A DNA stretch of 64,000 nt from Pseudomonas mandelii (GCF_006438925.1 NZ_RCZA01000001.1:682001-746000), one strand, 5' to 3'. Counted from the first letter of the stretch, positions 50,902 to 60,635 are shown. A program made the numbers and translations. Notes: a model not told the origin generated them from the letters alone.

Positions 50902-51060
50902 ATGTCACAAGGGGACAGCGGCAATCGCCGGCGAACCGGCTATCTGATAAAAAAACAACAAAATCAGGCGATTAGCCGTAGGGTGAGGAGAGAGTTACGC
51001 TGCTGTGGCAGGAATCGACCAGAATCAACCATGCAACTTGCCCGATTATTCCGGGACTAA
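50902..51060 (+). CDS. Possible small basic protein or leader ORF upstream of algB
   Basis: A 52-codon ORF with a very good ribosome site (GAGGAGGG at 50889-50896, 5 bp upstream) lies in the 435 bp gap before algB and ends 30 bp before its ATG. The product is strongly basic (SQGDSGNRRRTGYLIKKQQ at its start) with no hydrophobic segment. I recognise no homologue. It may be a real small protein or a translated leader affecting algB. The rest of the gap (50656-50888) includes an AT-rich patch at 50738-50800 and no clear promoter. Confidence 0.35.
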   Translation: MSQGDSGNRRRTGYLIKKQQNQAISRRVRRELRCCGRNRPESTMQLARLFRD

Positions 51061-51090
51061 CCAAGATCATTCATTAAGGAGCGTAGGAAA

Positions 51091-52437
51091 ATGGAGTCAG
51101 CCACTGAGCATCAAGGCCGCATTCTGCTGGTGGACGATGAGTCCGCCATCCTGCGTACATTCCGTTATTGCCTCGAAGATGAAGGCTACAGCGTCGCTAC
51201 CGCCAACAGCGCCGCTCAGGCTGATGCACTGCTTCAGCGTCAAGTCTTCGACTTGTGCTTCCTCGACCTGCGTCTGGGTGAAGACAATGGCCTCGATGTG
51301 CTGGCCCAAATGCGCATTCAGGCGCCGTGGATGAGGGTGGTGATCGTCACCGCTCATTCGGCCGTCGACACGGCGGTCGATGCCATTCAGGCCGGGGCCG
51401 CCGACTATCTGGTCAAGCCTTGCAGCCCCGACCAATTACGCCTGGCCACCGCCAAGCAGCTGGAAGTGCGGCAACTGTCGGCACGTCTGGAAGCCCTTGA
51501 AGGCGAAGTGCGCAAACCCAAGGATGGCCTGGACTCTCACAGCCCGGCGATGAAAGTGGTGCTCGAAACCGCCCGCCAGGTGGCCAGTACCGATGCCAAT
51601 ATTTTGATTCTCGGCGAGTCCGGTACCGGTAAAGGCGAACTGTCCCAAGCCATTCACGGCTGGAGCAAGCGCGCGAAGAAATCCTGCATCACGATCAACT
51701 GCCCGTCCCTGACCGCCGAACTCATGGAAAGCGAGCTCTTCGGCCACAGCCGTGGCGCGTTCACCGGGGCCAGCGAAAGTACTCTGGGTCGTGTCAATCA
51801 GGCCGACGGTGGGACGCTGTTTCTTGACGAGATCGGCGATTTTCCGTTGGTTTTGCAACCTAAACTGCTGCGTTTCATCCAGGACAAAGAATACGAACGG
51901 GTGGGCGATCCGGTCACCCGCCGCGCCGATGTGCGCATCCTCGCGGCCACTAACCAGAACCTCGAAGACATGGTGCGCGACGGCCGTTTCCGTGAAGATT
52001 TGCTTTACCGCCTGAACGTGATCACCCTGCACCTGCCACCACTGCGCGAACGCAGGGAAGATATTCTGACCCTGGCCGATCGCTTTCTGGCCCGTTTCGT
52101 CAAGGAATACGCGCGTCCGGCCCGGGGCTTCAGCGACGAAGCCCGTGAAGCGCTGCTCGGCTACCGCTGGCCGGGGAACATTCGCGAACTGCGCAACGTT
52201 GTGGAGCGGGCAAGCATCATTTGTCCACAGGAACGGGTCGAGATCAGTCACTTGGGCATGGCTGAAACCCCGGTCAACAACGCTCCTCGCATCGGCGCTG
52301 CGCTGAGTCTGGATGAATTGGAAAAAGCCCACATCGGAGCGGTCCTCGCCACTGCAGATACGCTGGACCAGGCCGCCAAGACCCTGGGTATCGATGCCTC
52401 GACGTTGTACCGAAAACGCAAGCAGTACAACTTGTGA
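51091..52437 (+). CDS. algB: Two-component response regulator AlgB (NtrC family)
   Basis: A 448-residue regulator that in P. aeruginosa activates alginate synthesis and responds to KinB. It has a receiver domain with LLVDDESAI and phospho-acceptor Asp59 (in FLDLRLGEDNG). The central AAA+ domain has Walker A GESGTGKGE, the sigma-54 contact motif GAFTGA and FLDEIGDFPL. The C-terminal Fis-type helix-turn-helix is in LDQAAKTLGIDASTLYRKRK. AAGGAG lies upstream of the ATG. kinB follows 10 bp later. Confidence 0.96.
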   Translation: MESATEHQGRILLVDDESAILRTFRYCLEDEGYSVATANSAAQADALLQRQVFDLCFLDLRLGEDNGLDVLAQMRIQAPWMRVVIVTAHSAVDTAVDAIQAGAADYLVKPCSPDQLRLATAKQLEVRQLSARLEALEGEVRKPKDGLDSHSPAMKVVLETARQVASTDANILILGESGTGKGELSQAIHGWSKRAKKSCITINCPSLTAELMESELFGHSRGAFTGASESTLGRVNQADGGTLFLDEIGDFPLVLQPKLLRFIQDKEYERVGDPVTRRADVRILAATNQNLEDMVRDGRFREDLLYRLNVITLHLPPLRERREDILTLADRFLARFVKEYARPARGFSDEAREALLGYRWPGNIRELRNVVERASIICPQERVEISHLGMAETPVNNAPRIGAALSLDELEKAHIGAVLATADTLDQAAKTLGIDASTLYRKRKQYNL

Positions 52438-52447
52438 GCTGTCTCCG

Positions 52448-54238
52448 ATGAGACTGGCGATGAAGTTGCGCACGCGGCTGTTTCTCAGTATTTCCGCACT
52501 GATCACCGTGGCGCTGCTTGGGCTGTTGCTCGGGCTGGTCAGCGTGATGCAGATGGCGAGTTCCCAGGAAGCGCTGATTCGCAATAATTTCGTCACGCTC
52601 GACCTGGGACTGAAATTGCGTCAGACCTTGGGCGATCAGCTGATGATCATGCTCAGCGAGAAGCCGGATCCTGCGGCGTTCGAGGCGTCCAAGCAGCATT
52701 ATTTTCAGTTGCTTGATGACGGCATTGTCCATGCCCAGGCTGGCGATGAGCTCCAACACGGTTTCGAACAGGCTAAGACTGACTACCTGAGCTTTTTGCA
52801 GGCATACGACCTGTCCCGTGACTCGACGCAGGTATTGAGTGGCAACGAAGAGCTCACCGAAAAATTCAATGCACTGCGCAATGGTTTGATCGTCGAGCAA
52901 CAGCGTGCGCTGGATAACATCAATGCCACCGAACGGCAGACTCGGGAGAGGGCGCTGCTGGTTGCCGGCCTGCTCGGGCTGGTGGGGCTGGCGGTGCTGA
53001 TCATCGGCTTCGTCACCGCCCACGCTATCGCTCAACGTTTTGGTGCGCCGATCGAGGCTCTGGCCCAAGCGGCGGACAACATCGGCCAAGGCAATTTCGA
53101 AGTGACGCTACCGATTTCCTCGGCCGTGGAAATGAACCTGCTGACCAAGCGCTTCGGGATCATGGCCCAGGCCCTGCGTGAGCATCAGGCCACCAATGTC
53201 GATGAACTGCTCGCAGGTCAGCAGCGTTTGCAGGCCGTGCTCGACAGCATCGACGATGGGCTGTTGATGATCGACCGCGATGGTCGTTTGGAACACCTCA
53301 ATCCAGTGGCGCAGCGTCAGTTGGGTTGGGACAGCGATCGTCTCGGCCAAGGTCTGGGTACGGCGCTTGAGCGCCCCGAACTCGATGATCAGCTGCAACT
53401 GGTACTGCGCGGTGGCACCCTGGAGCGGGCGCCTGAGGACCTGAGTATCGAGGTCGACGGTGAGTCGCGGTTGCTGACCTTTAGCCTGACGCCGGTCAGC
53501 CATACACAAGGTCATATTCTCGGCGCCGTGATGGTGCTGCATGACGTCACAGAACAGCGGGCGTTTGAGCGGGTGCGCAGCGAGTTCGTGCTGCGCGCCT
53601 CCCATGAATTGCGAACGCCGGTTACCGGGATGCACATGGCGTTCGGCCTGTTTCGCGAGCGCGCCCACTTTGCCCAGGACTCGCGTGAAGCTGATCTGCT
53701 GGACACCGTGAATGAAGAGATGCAGCGCTTGATGCAGTTGATCAACGACCTGCTGAACTTCTCCCGCTACCAGAACGGATTGCAAAAACTCACGTTGGCG
53801 CCGTGCTCCATAGAGGATTTGCTGGAGCAGTCCCGGGCACGTTTTGCCGGCCTTGCAGAAGAGCAGGGCATCGACCTGCTAGTGGAAGTGCAAGGGCCAT
53901 TACCGCGATTGCAAGCCGATCAGCCGCAGCTGGACCGGGTGCTCGATAACCTGATCGACAACGCATTGCGCCACACCGCTTCCGGCGGGCAAATACGTTT
54001 GCAGGCTCGACGCCATGGGGAGCGGGTGATTATCAGCGTTGAAGACAACGGCGAAGGCATTGCCTATGGCCAGCAGGGACGGATTTTCGAACCCTTTGTA
54101 CAGGTGGGTCGCAAGAAGGGCGGTGCCGGGCTCGGTCTGGCACTGTGTAAGGAAATTGTGCAGTTGCACGGCGGTCGGATGGGTGTTTATTCGCGACCAG
54201 GGCAGGGTACTCAGTTCTATATGGCGCTGTCGGTATAA
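52448..54238 (+). CDS. kinB: Sensor histidine kinase KinB
   Basis: The partner kinase/phosphatase of AlgB. The 596-residue protein has two membrane segments (about 15-35 and 175-197) flanking a periplasmic domain, then HAMP and a PAS domain (about 255-370). The histidine box is VLRASHELRTPVTGM with His386, and the ATP-binding region contains NLIDNALRH, VEDNGEGIAYGQQGRIFEPF and GAGLGLALCKEI. The ATG at 52448 has no strong ribosome site, so it may rely on coupling to algB 10 bp upstream. Confidence 0.95.
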   Translation: MRLAMKLRTRLFLSISALITVALLGLLLGLVSVMQMASSQEALIRNNFVTLDLGLKLRQTLGDQLMIMLSEKPDPAAFEASKQHYFQLLDDGIVHAQAGDELQHGFEQAKTDYLSFLQAYDLSRDSTQVLSGNEELTEKFNALRNGLIVEQQRALDNINATERQTRERALLVAGLLGLVGLAVLIIGFVTAHAIAQRFGAPIEALAQAADNIGQGNFEVTLPISSAVEMNLLTKRFGIMAQALREHQATNVDELLAGQQRLQAVLDSIDDGLLMIDRDGRLEHLNPVAQRQLGWDSDRLGQGLGTALERPELDDQLQLVLRGGTLERAPEDLSIEVDGESRLLTFSLTPVSHTQGHILGAVMVLHDVTEQRAFERVRSEFVLRASHELRTPVTGMHMAFGLFRERAHFAQDSREADLLDTVNEEMQRLMQLINDLLNFSRYQNGLQKLTLAPCSIEDLLEQSRARFAGLAEEQGIDLLVEVQGPLPRLQADQPQLDRVLDNLIDNALRHTASGGQIRLQARRHGERVIISVEDNGEGIAYGQQGRIFEPFVQVGRKKGGAGLGLALCKEIVQLHGGRMGVYSRPGQGTQFYMALSV

Positions 54239-54250
54239 GCCGCAGCCGCT

Positions 54251-55864
54251 TCAGGCTTCGTCATCGAGACGTCGGGCAGCCAATCGGCGACCACGGGTTA
54301 TCAGCTCGATGAACTGCACCGCACTCAACGCATGGGCGAATAGCCAACCCTGACCGAACTTCACGCCTTCACTGCTCAAAAGCGCCGCCTGGGATTCAAG
54401 TTCGATGCCCTCGGCAATCACCTTGAGTTGCAGGGCCTGGGCCATGTGAATGATGTGCGGTGCGACACCGCTACTCGCAGCGTCATGACCCAGTGCATCG
54501 ATAAACGCCTTGTCGATTTTCAGGCAATCGACTGGAAGGGTTTGCAGATAGGCGAGGCTGCAATAGCCGGTGCCAAAGTCATCGATCAGCACTTGATGCC
54601 CGACATCCCGCAAGGCTTGCAGGTTTTCCCGGGCGACCACGACATCGATCAATCCCCGTTCGGTGACCTCAAAGGCAATTTGCTTTGCCGCGACGCGGTG
54701 CAAGGTCAGCAGTCGCGCCATTACCTGGCCGATACGCGGCACCATGACGTCGCAGGCCGCCAGGTTGACCGAGATGTACAGTTGCGGATTGGCCCGCAAC
54801 AATTGACCCAGCTGCTCAAGCAGGCGTTGCAGGACGAAGTCGGTCATCTGGCGGATCTGGCCGGTGTTCTCCGCCATCGGAATAAACAGGTCGGGGCTGG
54901 TCAGGGTGCCGTCCGGTCTTCGCCAGCGCAGCAAGGCTTCTGCCCCGACACAGTTGCGGCTGTCGAGGTCGAAGATCGGTTGATACAGCACCTGCAATTC
55001 GCCTCGTCGTATGGCACCACTCAGTTCGGCGTCCAGCGACTGTCGCTGGCGCACCAGCAGAAGCACCAGAAAACCCACGCATAAGGCGAGTGCCAGGCTG
55101 GCCGGCAGCAACCACCACCAGACTGCGGGCACTTGCATACCGGTGCGCGGGCTGATCAGCACCAGTTGGTATTCCGGATTGTTGGTGGGCATGCGGTAAA
55201 TCAAGCGGGAATGCGTCACTTGTAGCGCGTCGAGGCTTTTCGGGGGCCAGGGTTCGGTGGGTGGCCAGACCTGCGAGACACCCAGTACCGGAATCGCGCG
55301 CGTACCGTGGTCGAGCACCACCAGCAGGCTGCTTCCCGGTGGCAAGTCGACCATGTCGGTCAAATGCCCGCGAGACGTCGCGACACGAAAATTGCCGCGT
55401 CCGAGCATCAGCGCGGCGCGGTTTTCATCGGGTTCGGTGGTGGTGTTCAGCCAGTAACTGTAGGTCGGCCCCTTGATGTCTGGCGGTCTTATCATCGACA
55501 GCCCTTCCTGGCGGGGGCGATTGGAACAGATCCGCGAGGCGTCCATATAAGCGGCTTCGTAAACGAAACGGTAATTGAAGCTGACCTGTTGCAAGGTCGC
55601 GATCATTTCGTCATCGCAGCCGCGTAACGGCTGGGCCTCCAGGTCGTCGAGGCTTTCCCGCAACTGCCCGAAAAGTTGCTCCAGACGAGCAAGGAAGCGC
55701 TCGCCCTGGGCATTCATCTCTTCGCTTTCGCTCTGCTCGACTTGATGCATGGCCACGAACAGGCTGCCGGCCATCAGGAGTGTCGCGCTCAAGGCAGCAG
55801 CCAGTATCGCCAAAAACCAAGGGCGAAAGAACCAACTACGTAGTGTCTCTCGAGCAGCAGGCAT
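54251..55864 (-). CDS. EAL-domain c-di-GMP phosphodiesterase with periplasmic CSS-like domain
   Basis: A 537-residue inner-membrane protein likely to hydrolyse cyclic di-GMP. Two membrane segments flank a periplasmic domain with a Cys pair (LRGCDDEM and SRICSNRP), a CSN variant of the CSS motif tied to redox control in related enzymes. The cytoplasmic EAL domain is complete, with EALLRW, NLAACDV, DDFGTGYCSLAYL and AEGIELES, so catalysis is plausible. I chose ATG 55864 over an upstream TTG. It is convergent with kinB, 12 bp apart. Confidence 0.88.
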   Translation of the reverse strand: MPAARETLRSWFFRPWFLAILAAALSATLLMAGSLFVAMHQVEQSESEEMNAQGERFLARLEQLFGQLRESLDDLEAQPLRGCDDEMIATLQQVSFNYRFVYEAAYMDASRICSNRPRQEGLSMIRPPDIKGPTYSYWLNTTTEPDENRAALMLGRGNFRVATSRGHLTDMVDLPPGSSLLVVLDHGTRAIPVLGVSQVWPPTEPWPPKSLDALQVTHSRLIYRMPTNNPEYQLVLISPRTGMQVPAVWWWLLPASLALALCVGFLVLLLVRQRQSLDAELSGAIRRGELQVLYQPIFDLDSRNCVGAEALLRWRRPDGTLTSPDLFIPMAENTGQIRQMTDFVLQRLLEQLGQLLRANPQLYISVNLAACDVMVPRIGQVMARLLTLHRVAAKQIAFEVTERGLIDVVVARENLQALRDVGHQVLIDDFGTGYCSLAYLQTLPVDCLKIDKAFIDALGHDAASSGVAPHIIHMAQALQLKVIAEGIELESQAALLSSEGVKFGQGWLFAHALSAVQFIELITRGRRLAARRLDDEA

Positions 55865-55939
55865 AGGGAATATCCGAAGTATTACCAATGAGTTATAGCT
55901 GCTGATTGGAAAAAAGCCCTGACCGTCGGGCGGGCGTCA

Positions 55940-56722
55940 TTATTTTGTCTGGTTCAAGACTTGTAGAAGCGCCGCGGTTTGCGCATCCGGTGTGCCATCG
56001 AAACGTGACGGTCGGAAATGCATCTGGAAGGCCGCAATCACATGACGTGTCGCAACATCCAGTTCGCCGGTTTGCGGCGTGGGATAACCCGCGCGGGCCA
56101 GCTGCGCCTGAAACCAGCTGATGGTTGGCAGTTGTACTTCGAACTGTGCTTGCTGACGCGTTACGGCCTGCTCATTCGGCCAGATCCCCAGGCCTTCGGC
56201 CGCCAGGCGCTTCCAAGGGAACGCCGGCCCCGGATCAAGCTTGCGCAGCGGGGCGATGTCGCTATGGCCGATGATGCTGTGGGGATTGATGGCGTAACGC
56301 TTGCTGATGTCCTTGAGCAGAACGATCAACGACTGGACCTGGGCTTCGCTGTAGGGATACCAGAAGCGTCCTCCGCTCGGGAGTTCCTTGAAACCCGGGT
56401 TGACGATTTCGATACCAATGGAGCTGGAGTTCAACCAGGTCCGGCCTTGCCATTCGCTTTCCCCGGCGTGCCAGGCTCGAAGGTTTTCATCCATCAACTT
56501 GTAGATGGTGGCGCCCTTGTCGTCGCCAATCAGGTAGTGGCTGCTGACCTCGCCGTGGGTCAGCAGTTGCAGCGAGCGCTCCAGTGATGCGGTGGTGTAG
56601 TGCACCACCACGAACTGAATGCGGCTGTCGTAATTGGCTGAAGGGTGACTTGTGTCGAAACGGGGGCCGCTGGCGCAACCGGCCAACAGAATCAGAGACA
56701 CGAAGAGAGATAGATATTTCAT
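55940..56722 (-). CDS. ampDh2: N-acetylmuramoyl-L-alanine amidase, AmpDh2-like lipoprotein
   Basis: A 260-residue zinc amidase of the AmpD family that cuts the amide bond in peptidoglycan. The lipobox LAGC (Cys16) indicates export and lipidation, unlike cytosolic AmpD. The catalytic domain has FVVVHYT, IGHSDIAPLRKLDPGPAFPW with the metal His and catalytic-region residues, and a C-terminal peptidoglycan-binding helical domain (TGELDVATRHVIAAFQ). Its location next to kinB matches PA5485, named AmpDh2. I chose ATG 56722, where the lipoprotein signal begins. Confidence 0.9.
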   Translation of the reverse strand: MKYLSLFVSLILLAGCASGPRFDTSHPSANYDSRIQFVVVHYTTASLERSLQLLTHGEVSSHYLIGDDKGATIYKLMDENLRAWHAGESEWQGRTWLNSSSIGIEIVNPGFKELPSGGRFWYPYSEAQVQSLIVLLKDISKRYAINPHSIIGHSDIAPLRKLDPGPAFPWKRLAAEGLGIWPNEQAVTRQQAQFEVQLPTISWFQAQLARAGYPTPQTGELDVATRHVIAAFQMHFRPSRFDGTPDAQTAALLQVLNQTK

Positions 56723-56825
56723 GGCAGAAGGCAATACACGCAAGACAGTAATGCAACAGTGTAACGTACTGCCTTGCGCGCAGACGGCCAACGCGAAGTT
56801 TTAAACAAAATGGAACAATTGACCG

Positions 56826-58904
56826 TCAGCCCATTGCCACTTGGTTACGACCAGCATGTTTCGCGCGATATAGGGCCTGATCGGCTCTTTTAAGGGCCAG
56901 ATCGCTATGTTCGCCGGGTTTGAATGCAGTCAGGCCCATGGAAATGGTGATAGTTACCGGCTCACCCTTGAAGTGGAAAGGGCAGGCTTCGATTGAGGCG
57001 CGCAGCTTTTCCAGCAGTTTCGCACCAGCAGTTGGCACTGTGTCTGGCATCAACAGGACAAACTCCTCACCGCCGAACCGGGCAATGAAATCCGTCCCGC
57101 GCAGGCGCTTGCGTAGCACGTTGGCGATGATTTTCAGTACTTTGTCGCCCGCCAGGTGACCATAGTTATCGTTAATGCGTTTGAAATGGTCGAGGTCGAG
57201 CATTGCCAGCAACAGGGTGTTGCCGTGTTGCTGCCATTGATTGATTTCGTGATCCAGCCGTTCGCTCCAGGCTGCCCGGTTAGGCAGGTCGGTCAGCGGG
57301 TCGATCAAGGCTTTCTGACGCTGCTCTTCAAGATGCTCGCGGTAGCCCAGGGCTTCCTGCTCCATGTGCGCAACGCGTTCTGCGAGACTATGAAGGCGGG
57401 CTGCGACTTCCTGCTCGCGTTCGTCACGCTGCTTCTGGTGCTGGTCCATGGTGCCAAGCAGGCCTTCCAGATGGTTTTCCAGGACGTGCTTGAGATCGTC
57501 CAGGTCGGCGGCTTCCTGCATGCTGCTCTGCAAGCCGTCGACCTGCTCGCGGATCTGCGTGTCCATCTCGCGTGCGGCGGAACGGTTGTCGGCATGGCCT
57601 TCGCTGGCGGCTTGCAAGTTGCTTTGGAACGACTCGAGGCGTTCGTTTAGTTGTTGCAGGTAGGCTTCGAATTCATGCTGGCCACTGTCGGTGATTGCCA
57701 ACATCAAGGTTGCCAGATCGTCGAGGATTGGCAGCAGTTCGTACCAATTCAAACCGTTTTGCAGGCGATCACGCATCGCTTCGGCTTGCGGACGATGACG
57801 CTCGGGCAGCGTCAGGTCGTCGAGCAAGCCCAGTAGCGTGTCTTCGATATGCTTGGCCACCGAGCTGTAGGACGGCTCGGGTGAGTCCGGCAGGGCGTAG
57901 AGAACATGCGGCTCGGATTGTTCAGTGTCTACGGTGGCCAACACCTCGGCCATGGCCGGGGGCAACGGTAGGCTGTCGAGATAGACCACCGGGGTCAGTT
58001 CGTCGGGATTGATTGCCGGTTGAGCCTGTATTTCTGGCTCGATGATTGATGGAACGGGTTCTTCTGGATGTTCTATGTCCGGTTGCGGTTGCGTCTCTGG
58101 AGTCTGGGCGCGTGCTCGCTCCGCCTCAAGCACCGGCGGGACAAACGCTACAACTGCAGGAGAGGGCGCTGTTGCGGGCGGTGCCTCGATCGTCGGTGGC
58201 TCGGATGCAGTAGTGGGCGCGGCAACTTGTGCAAACGCCACTTGCGGCTTATCGATCTCTGGCGCGAGATCGACAGTGACCTGTGATGTCTGGGCATGCG
58301 GCACAGCAAACGCTTCGGCTGGCTGCGGGGCGGGCGTCGGGAAGGTGCCGGAGGTAACCTGTAATACCGCTTCATCCGCGTCTCGGCTACCAAACAGTCG
58401 CTGCAGCAAACCAGGGCGGCCGGGTTCTGCCGGGTTTTCAAGCTGATTCAGGGCTTTGCCTTGCAGACCGCTCAGTTCGCTGAGCAGCAACGGAATTTCG
58501 CGCGCCTGCCCGACTCTTGCATCCAGATGCTTGGCGAAGTTTTTCAGAGGCCGGCTTACTTCGCGGGGCAGCGGTAATGTTTGCAGCTGCGAGACCAGCG
58601 CGGTCAATGCGGCGCTGGTCTGATTAACTCGAGTTTCCCGGCGTTGTTCGGAGTCGAGTACGGCTTTTTCCAGCCGCGGAAGCAGGGCGGCCAGGCCGGC
58701 GTCCATGTCGTCGGTGCGCACGACTTCACGCATTTCCTTCATGCATTGGTCAACGACGCGGTCGGTGCCCTCGGCTGCCAGCGTGCTGCGTACCAGGCCA
58801 CGACGCAGCAGGTCGAGTCGGGCGTCCCATCGACGTTCGAGCTTTTCCTGTTGTTCGATGCTTTTGAGGTATTTCTCTTTCCAGCGCTGTGCTTCGTCGC
58901 TCAT
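56826..58904 (-). CDS. Diguanylate cyclase with large N-terminal regulatory region
   Basis: A 692-residue cytoplasmic protein making cyclic di-GMP. The C-terminal GGDEF domain has an intact GGEEF active site (ARFGGEEFVLLMPD), and RGTD exactly five residues upstream forms the inhibitory I-site. The N-terminal about 150 residues are helical, followed by a Pro/Ala/Glu-rich linker (about 190-300) and long coiled-coil stretches (about 400-530). It corresponds by position to PA5487. Its start overlaps the upstream nuclease-fold gene's stop by 4 bp, so both are probably co-expressed. Confidence 0.9.
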   Translation of the reverse strand: MSDEAQRWKEKYLKSIEQQEKLERRWDARLDLLRRGLVRSTLAAEGTDRVVDQCMKEMREVVRTDDMDAGLAALLPRLEKAVLDSEQRRETRVNQTSAALTALVSQLQTLPLPREVSRPLKNFAKHLDARVGQAREIPLLLSELSGLQGKALNQLENPAEPGRPGLLQRLFGSRDADEAVLQVTSGTFPTPAPQPAEAFAVPHAQTSQVTVDLAPEIDKPQVAFAQVAAPTTASEPPTIEAPPATAPSPAVVAFVPPVLEAERARAQTPETQPQPDIEHPEEPVPSIIEPEIQAQPAINPDELTPVVYLDSLPLPPAMAEVLATVDTEQSEPHVLYALPDSPEPSYSSVAKHIEDTLLGLLDDLTLPERHRPQAEAMRDRLQNGLNWYELLPILDDLATLMLAITDSGQHEFEAYLQQLNERLESFQSNLQAASEGHADNRSAAREMDTQIREQVDGLQSSMQEAADLDDLKHVLENHLEGLLGTMDQHQKQRDEREQEVAARLHSLAERVAHMEQEALGYREHLEEQRQKALIDPLTDLPNRAAWSERLDHEINQWQQHGNTLLLAMLDLDHFKRINDNYGHLAGDKVLKIIANVLRKRLRGTDFIARFGGEEFVLLMPDTVPTAGAKLLEKLRASIEACPFHFKGEPVTITISMGLTAFKPGEHSDLALKRADQALYRAKHAGRNQVAMG

Positions 58905-59779
58905 TCATGGGATCCGCGAGGGGCAGGACTCAACGCGGGCAATGCATCAGCCGTAAGCGAACCCGGCAGACGAATCTCTACCGCGACCGGCAGGTGATCG
59001 GAAATGGGTTGTGCCAGCACCTGGACCTTTTCAAGGGTCAGGGTGGGGCTCAGTAGAATATGGTCCAGACAGCGCTGCGGGCGCCAGCTAGGGAACGTCG
59101 CTTCCAGTTGCGGCGCGAGCAGGCCGAGGTCACGCAACGGGGAGTTTTGCAGCAAGTCACTGGCATGGGTATTCATGTCGCCCATCAGCACCTGGTGTTT
59201 ATAGCCGCCGATCAACTCGCGGATGTAAGCCAGTTGCATGCTGCGGGCGCGAGCGCCCAGTGCAAGGTGCATCATGACCACCACCAGCGCCTCAGGACCC
59301 TCGCCAAAGCGCACCAGAATCGCCCCGCGACCCTTGGGCCCCGGTAGCGGATGATCTTCAATCGCCCACGGACGCAGGCGGCTTAGCACACCATTGCTGT
59401 GCTGGCCGAGGCGTCCGAGATTGCGATTGAGTTGTTGATACCAGTAGGGGAATGCGCCGAGCTGGGCCAGGTGTTCGACCTGGTTGACGTAGCCTGATCG
59501 CAAGCTGCCGCCATCGGCTTCCTGCAAGGCGACCAGATCGAAGTCGCCCAACAGATTGCCGATCTTTTGCAGATTGTCGGCACGTCCGGTGTGCGGCAAC
59601 AGGTGCTGCCAGCCCCGGGTCAGGTAGTGGTGATAGCGCTCGGTACTGATGCCGACCTGGATATTGAAGCTGAGCAAGCGCAGACGACTGTCTGCGGGCA
59701 GGCCCGTCGATTCCAGATGATGTTCGTTGACCCGCGGATCATGCAGGCCAACGACGCGTTCAGTGCCCCAGCGGCGCAT
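58901..59779 (-). CDS. Endonuclease/exonuclease/phosphatase family protein
   Basis: A 292-residue soluble protein with the EEP fold: LRLLSFNIQVG (metal Asn), FDLVALQEADGGS (catalytic Glu), LMGDMNTHA (Asp and Asn), and ISDHLPVAVE (catalytic Asp-His). No signal peptide. The substrate could be nucleic acid or a phospholipid or inositol phosphate; sequence alone cannot decide. It overlaps the diguanylate cyclase start by 4 bp and follows dsbA by 14 bp. Confidence 0.86.
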   Translation of the reverse strand: MRRWGTERVVGLHDPRVNEHHLESTGLPADSRLRLLSFNIQVGISTERYHHYLTRGWQHLLPHTGRADNLQKIGNLLGDFDLVALQEADGGSLRSGYVNQVEHLAQLGAFPYWYQQLNRNLGRLGQHSNGVLSRLRPWAIEDHPLPGPKGRGAILVRFGEGPEALVVVMMHLALGARARSMQLAYIRELIGGYKHQVLMGDMNTHASDLLQNSPLRDLGLLAPQLEATFPSWRPQRCLDHILLSPTLTLEKVQVLAQPISDHLPVAVEIRLPGSLTADALPALSPAPRGSHE

Positions 59780-59793
59780 GGCAGTTGCGGCGC

Positions 59794-60435
59794 TTAGTTC
59801 GCTGCAGCCTTGTTAGCCGCTCGCTCTTTGTCGACCAGTTTATCGGCCAACTGCAGTGCTTGTTCGGCACCACCGGCCGAGCCTACATCGAAGCGATACT
59901 TGCCGTTGACGATCATGGTAGGAACACCTGAGATTTCATACTTCTTGGCCAGTTCGCGAGCCTTGGTCATCTGACCCTTGATGGCGAAGGAGTCGAAGGT
60001 GGCGAGGAATTTGTCCTTGTCTACGCCTTGGGTCGCCAGGAAGTCAGCCATTTCGTTTTTGTCGGTCAGTTTCTTGTGTTCCTTCTGGATGGCGTTGAAC
60101 ACCGCAGCGTGCACGTCATGCTCGACACCCATGCTTTGCAGGGTCAGGAACATTTGCCCATGGGCGTCCCAAGGGCCGCCGAACAGGGCTGGGATACGCA
60201 CGAAATTAACGTCGGAAGGCAGCTTTTCAACCCAAGGATTGATCACCGGCTCAAATGCGTAGCAGTGCGGGCAGCCGTACCAGAACAACTCCACCACTTC
60301 GATCTTGCCAGGTACAGCCACCGGAACAGCGTTAGTCAGTTCGACGTAAGGGGCGGCGGGTGCTTCGGCGGCTTGGGCGGTCATGCCGAACAGGCTGGCA
60401 GCGACGAGTGCGGCGCTGATGATCAGATTACGCAT
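59794..60435 (-). CDS. dsbA: Periplasmic thiol:disulfide interchange protein DsbA
   Basis: Introduces disulfide bonds into exported proteins. The 213-residue precursor has a signal peptide (RNLIISAALVAASLFGMTAQA), the thioredoxin-fold active site FWYGCPHCYAFEP, and the conserved cis-Pro loop SGVPTMIV. The longer reading from 60618 would run through the terminator after cytochrome c4, so ATG 60433-60435 is preferred. It lies downstream of cytochrome c4 as in P. aeruginosa. Confidence 0.97.
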   Translation of the reverse strand: MRNLIISAALVAASLFGMTAQAAEAPAAPYVELTNAVPVAVPGKIEVVELFWYGCPHCYAFEPVINPWVEKLPSDVNFVRIPALFGGPWDAHGQMFLTLQSMGVEHDVHAAVFNAIQKEHKKLTDKNEMADFLATQGVDKDKFLATFDSFAIKGQMTKARELAKKYEISGVPTMIVNGKYRFDVGSAGGAEQALQLADKLVDKERAANKAAAN

Positions 60436-60528
60436 GCTTAACTCCTGGACAATTTTGGTCGCCTCGCGCGACCTGTTTTCAGACAGGTCATGGCGGGCTT
60501 GAGTTCTGTAGTGTAACGGCAGCGGCCA

Positions 60529-60559
60529 CAAAAAAGGGCGGCCTAAGCCACCCTTTTTA
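60529..60559 (-). terminator. Intrinsic terminator between cytochrome c4 gene and dsbA
   Basis: On the minus strand AAAAGGGTGGC-TTAG-GCCGCCCTTTTTT forms a stem with one G-U-type pair and ends in a T6 run. It separates the cytochrome transcripts from dsbA, which would then need its own promoter in 60436-60528. Confidence 0.8.
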
Positions 60560-60635
60560 TACTTGCTGCGACGGATTAATAGAGCGTTAACGTTGCTGGA
60601 GATGTCCACCCAACGCAACGCTCGATCCGCAGGCC

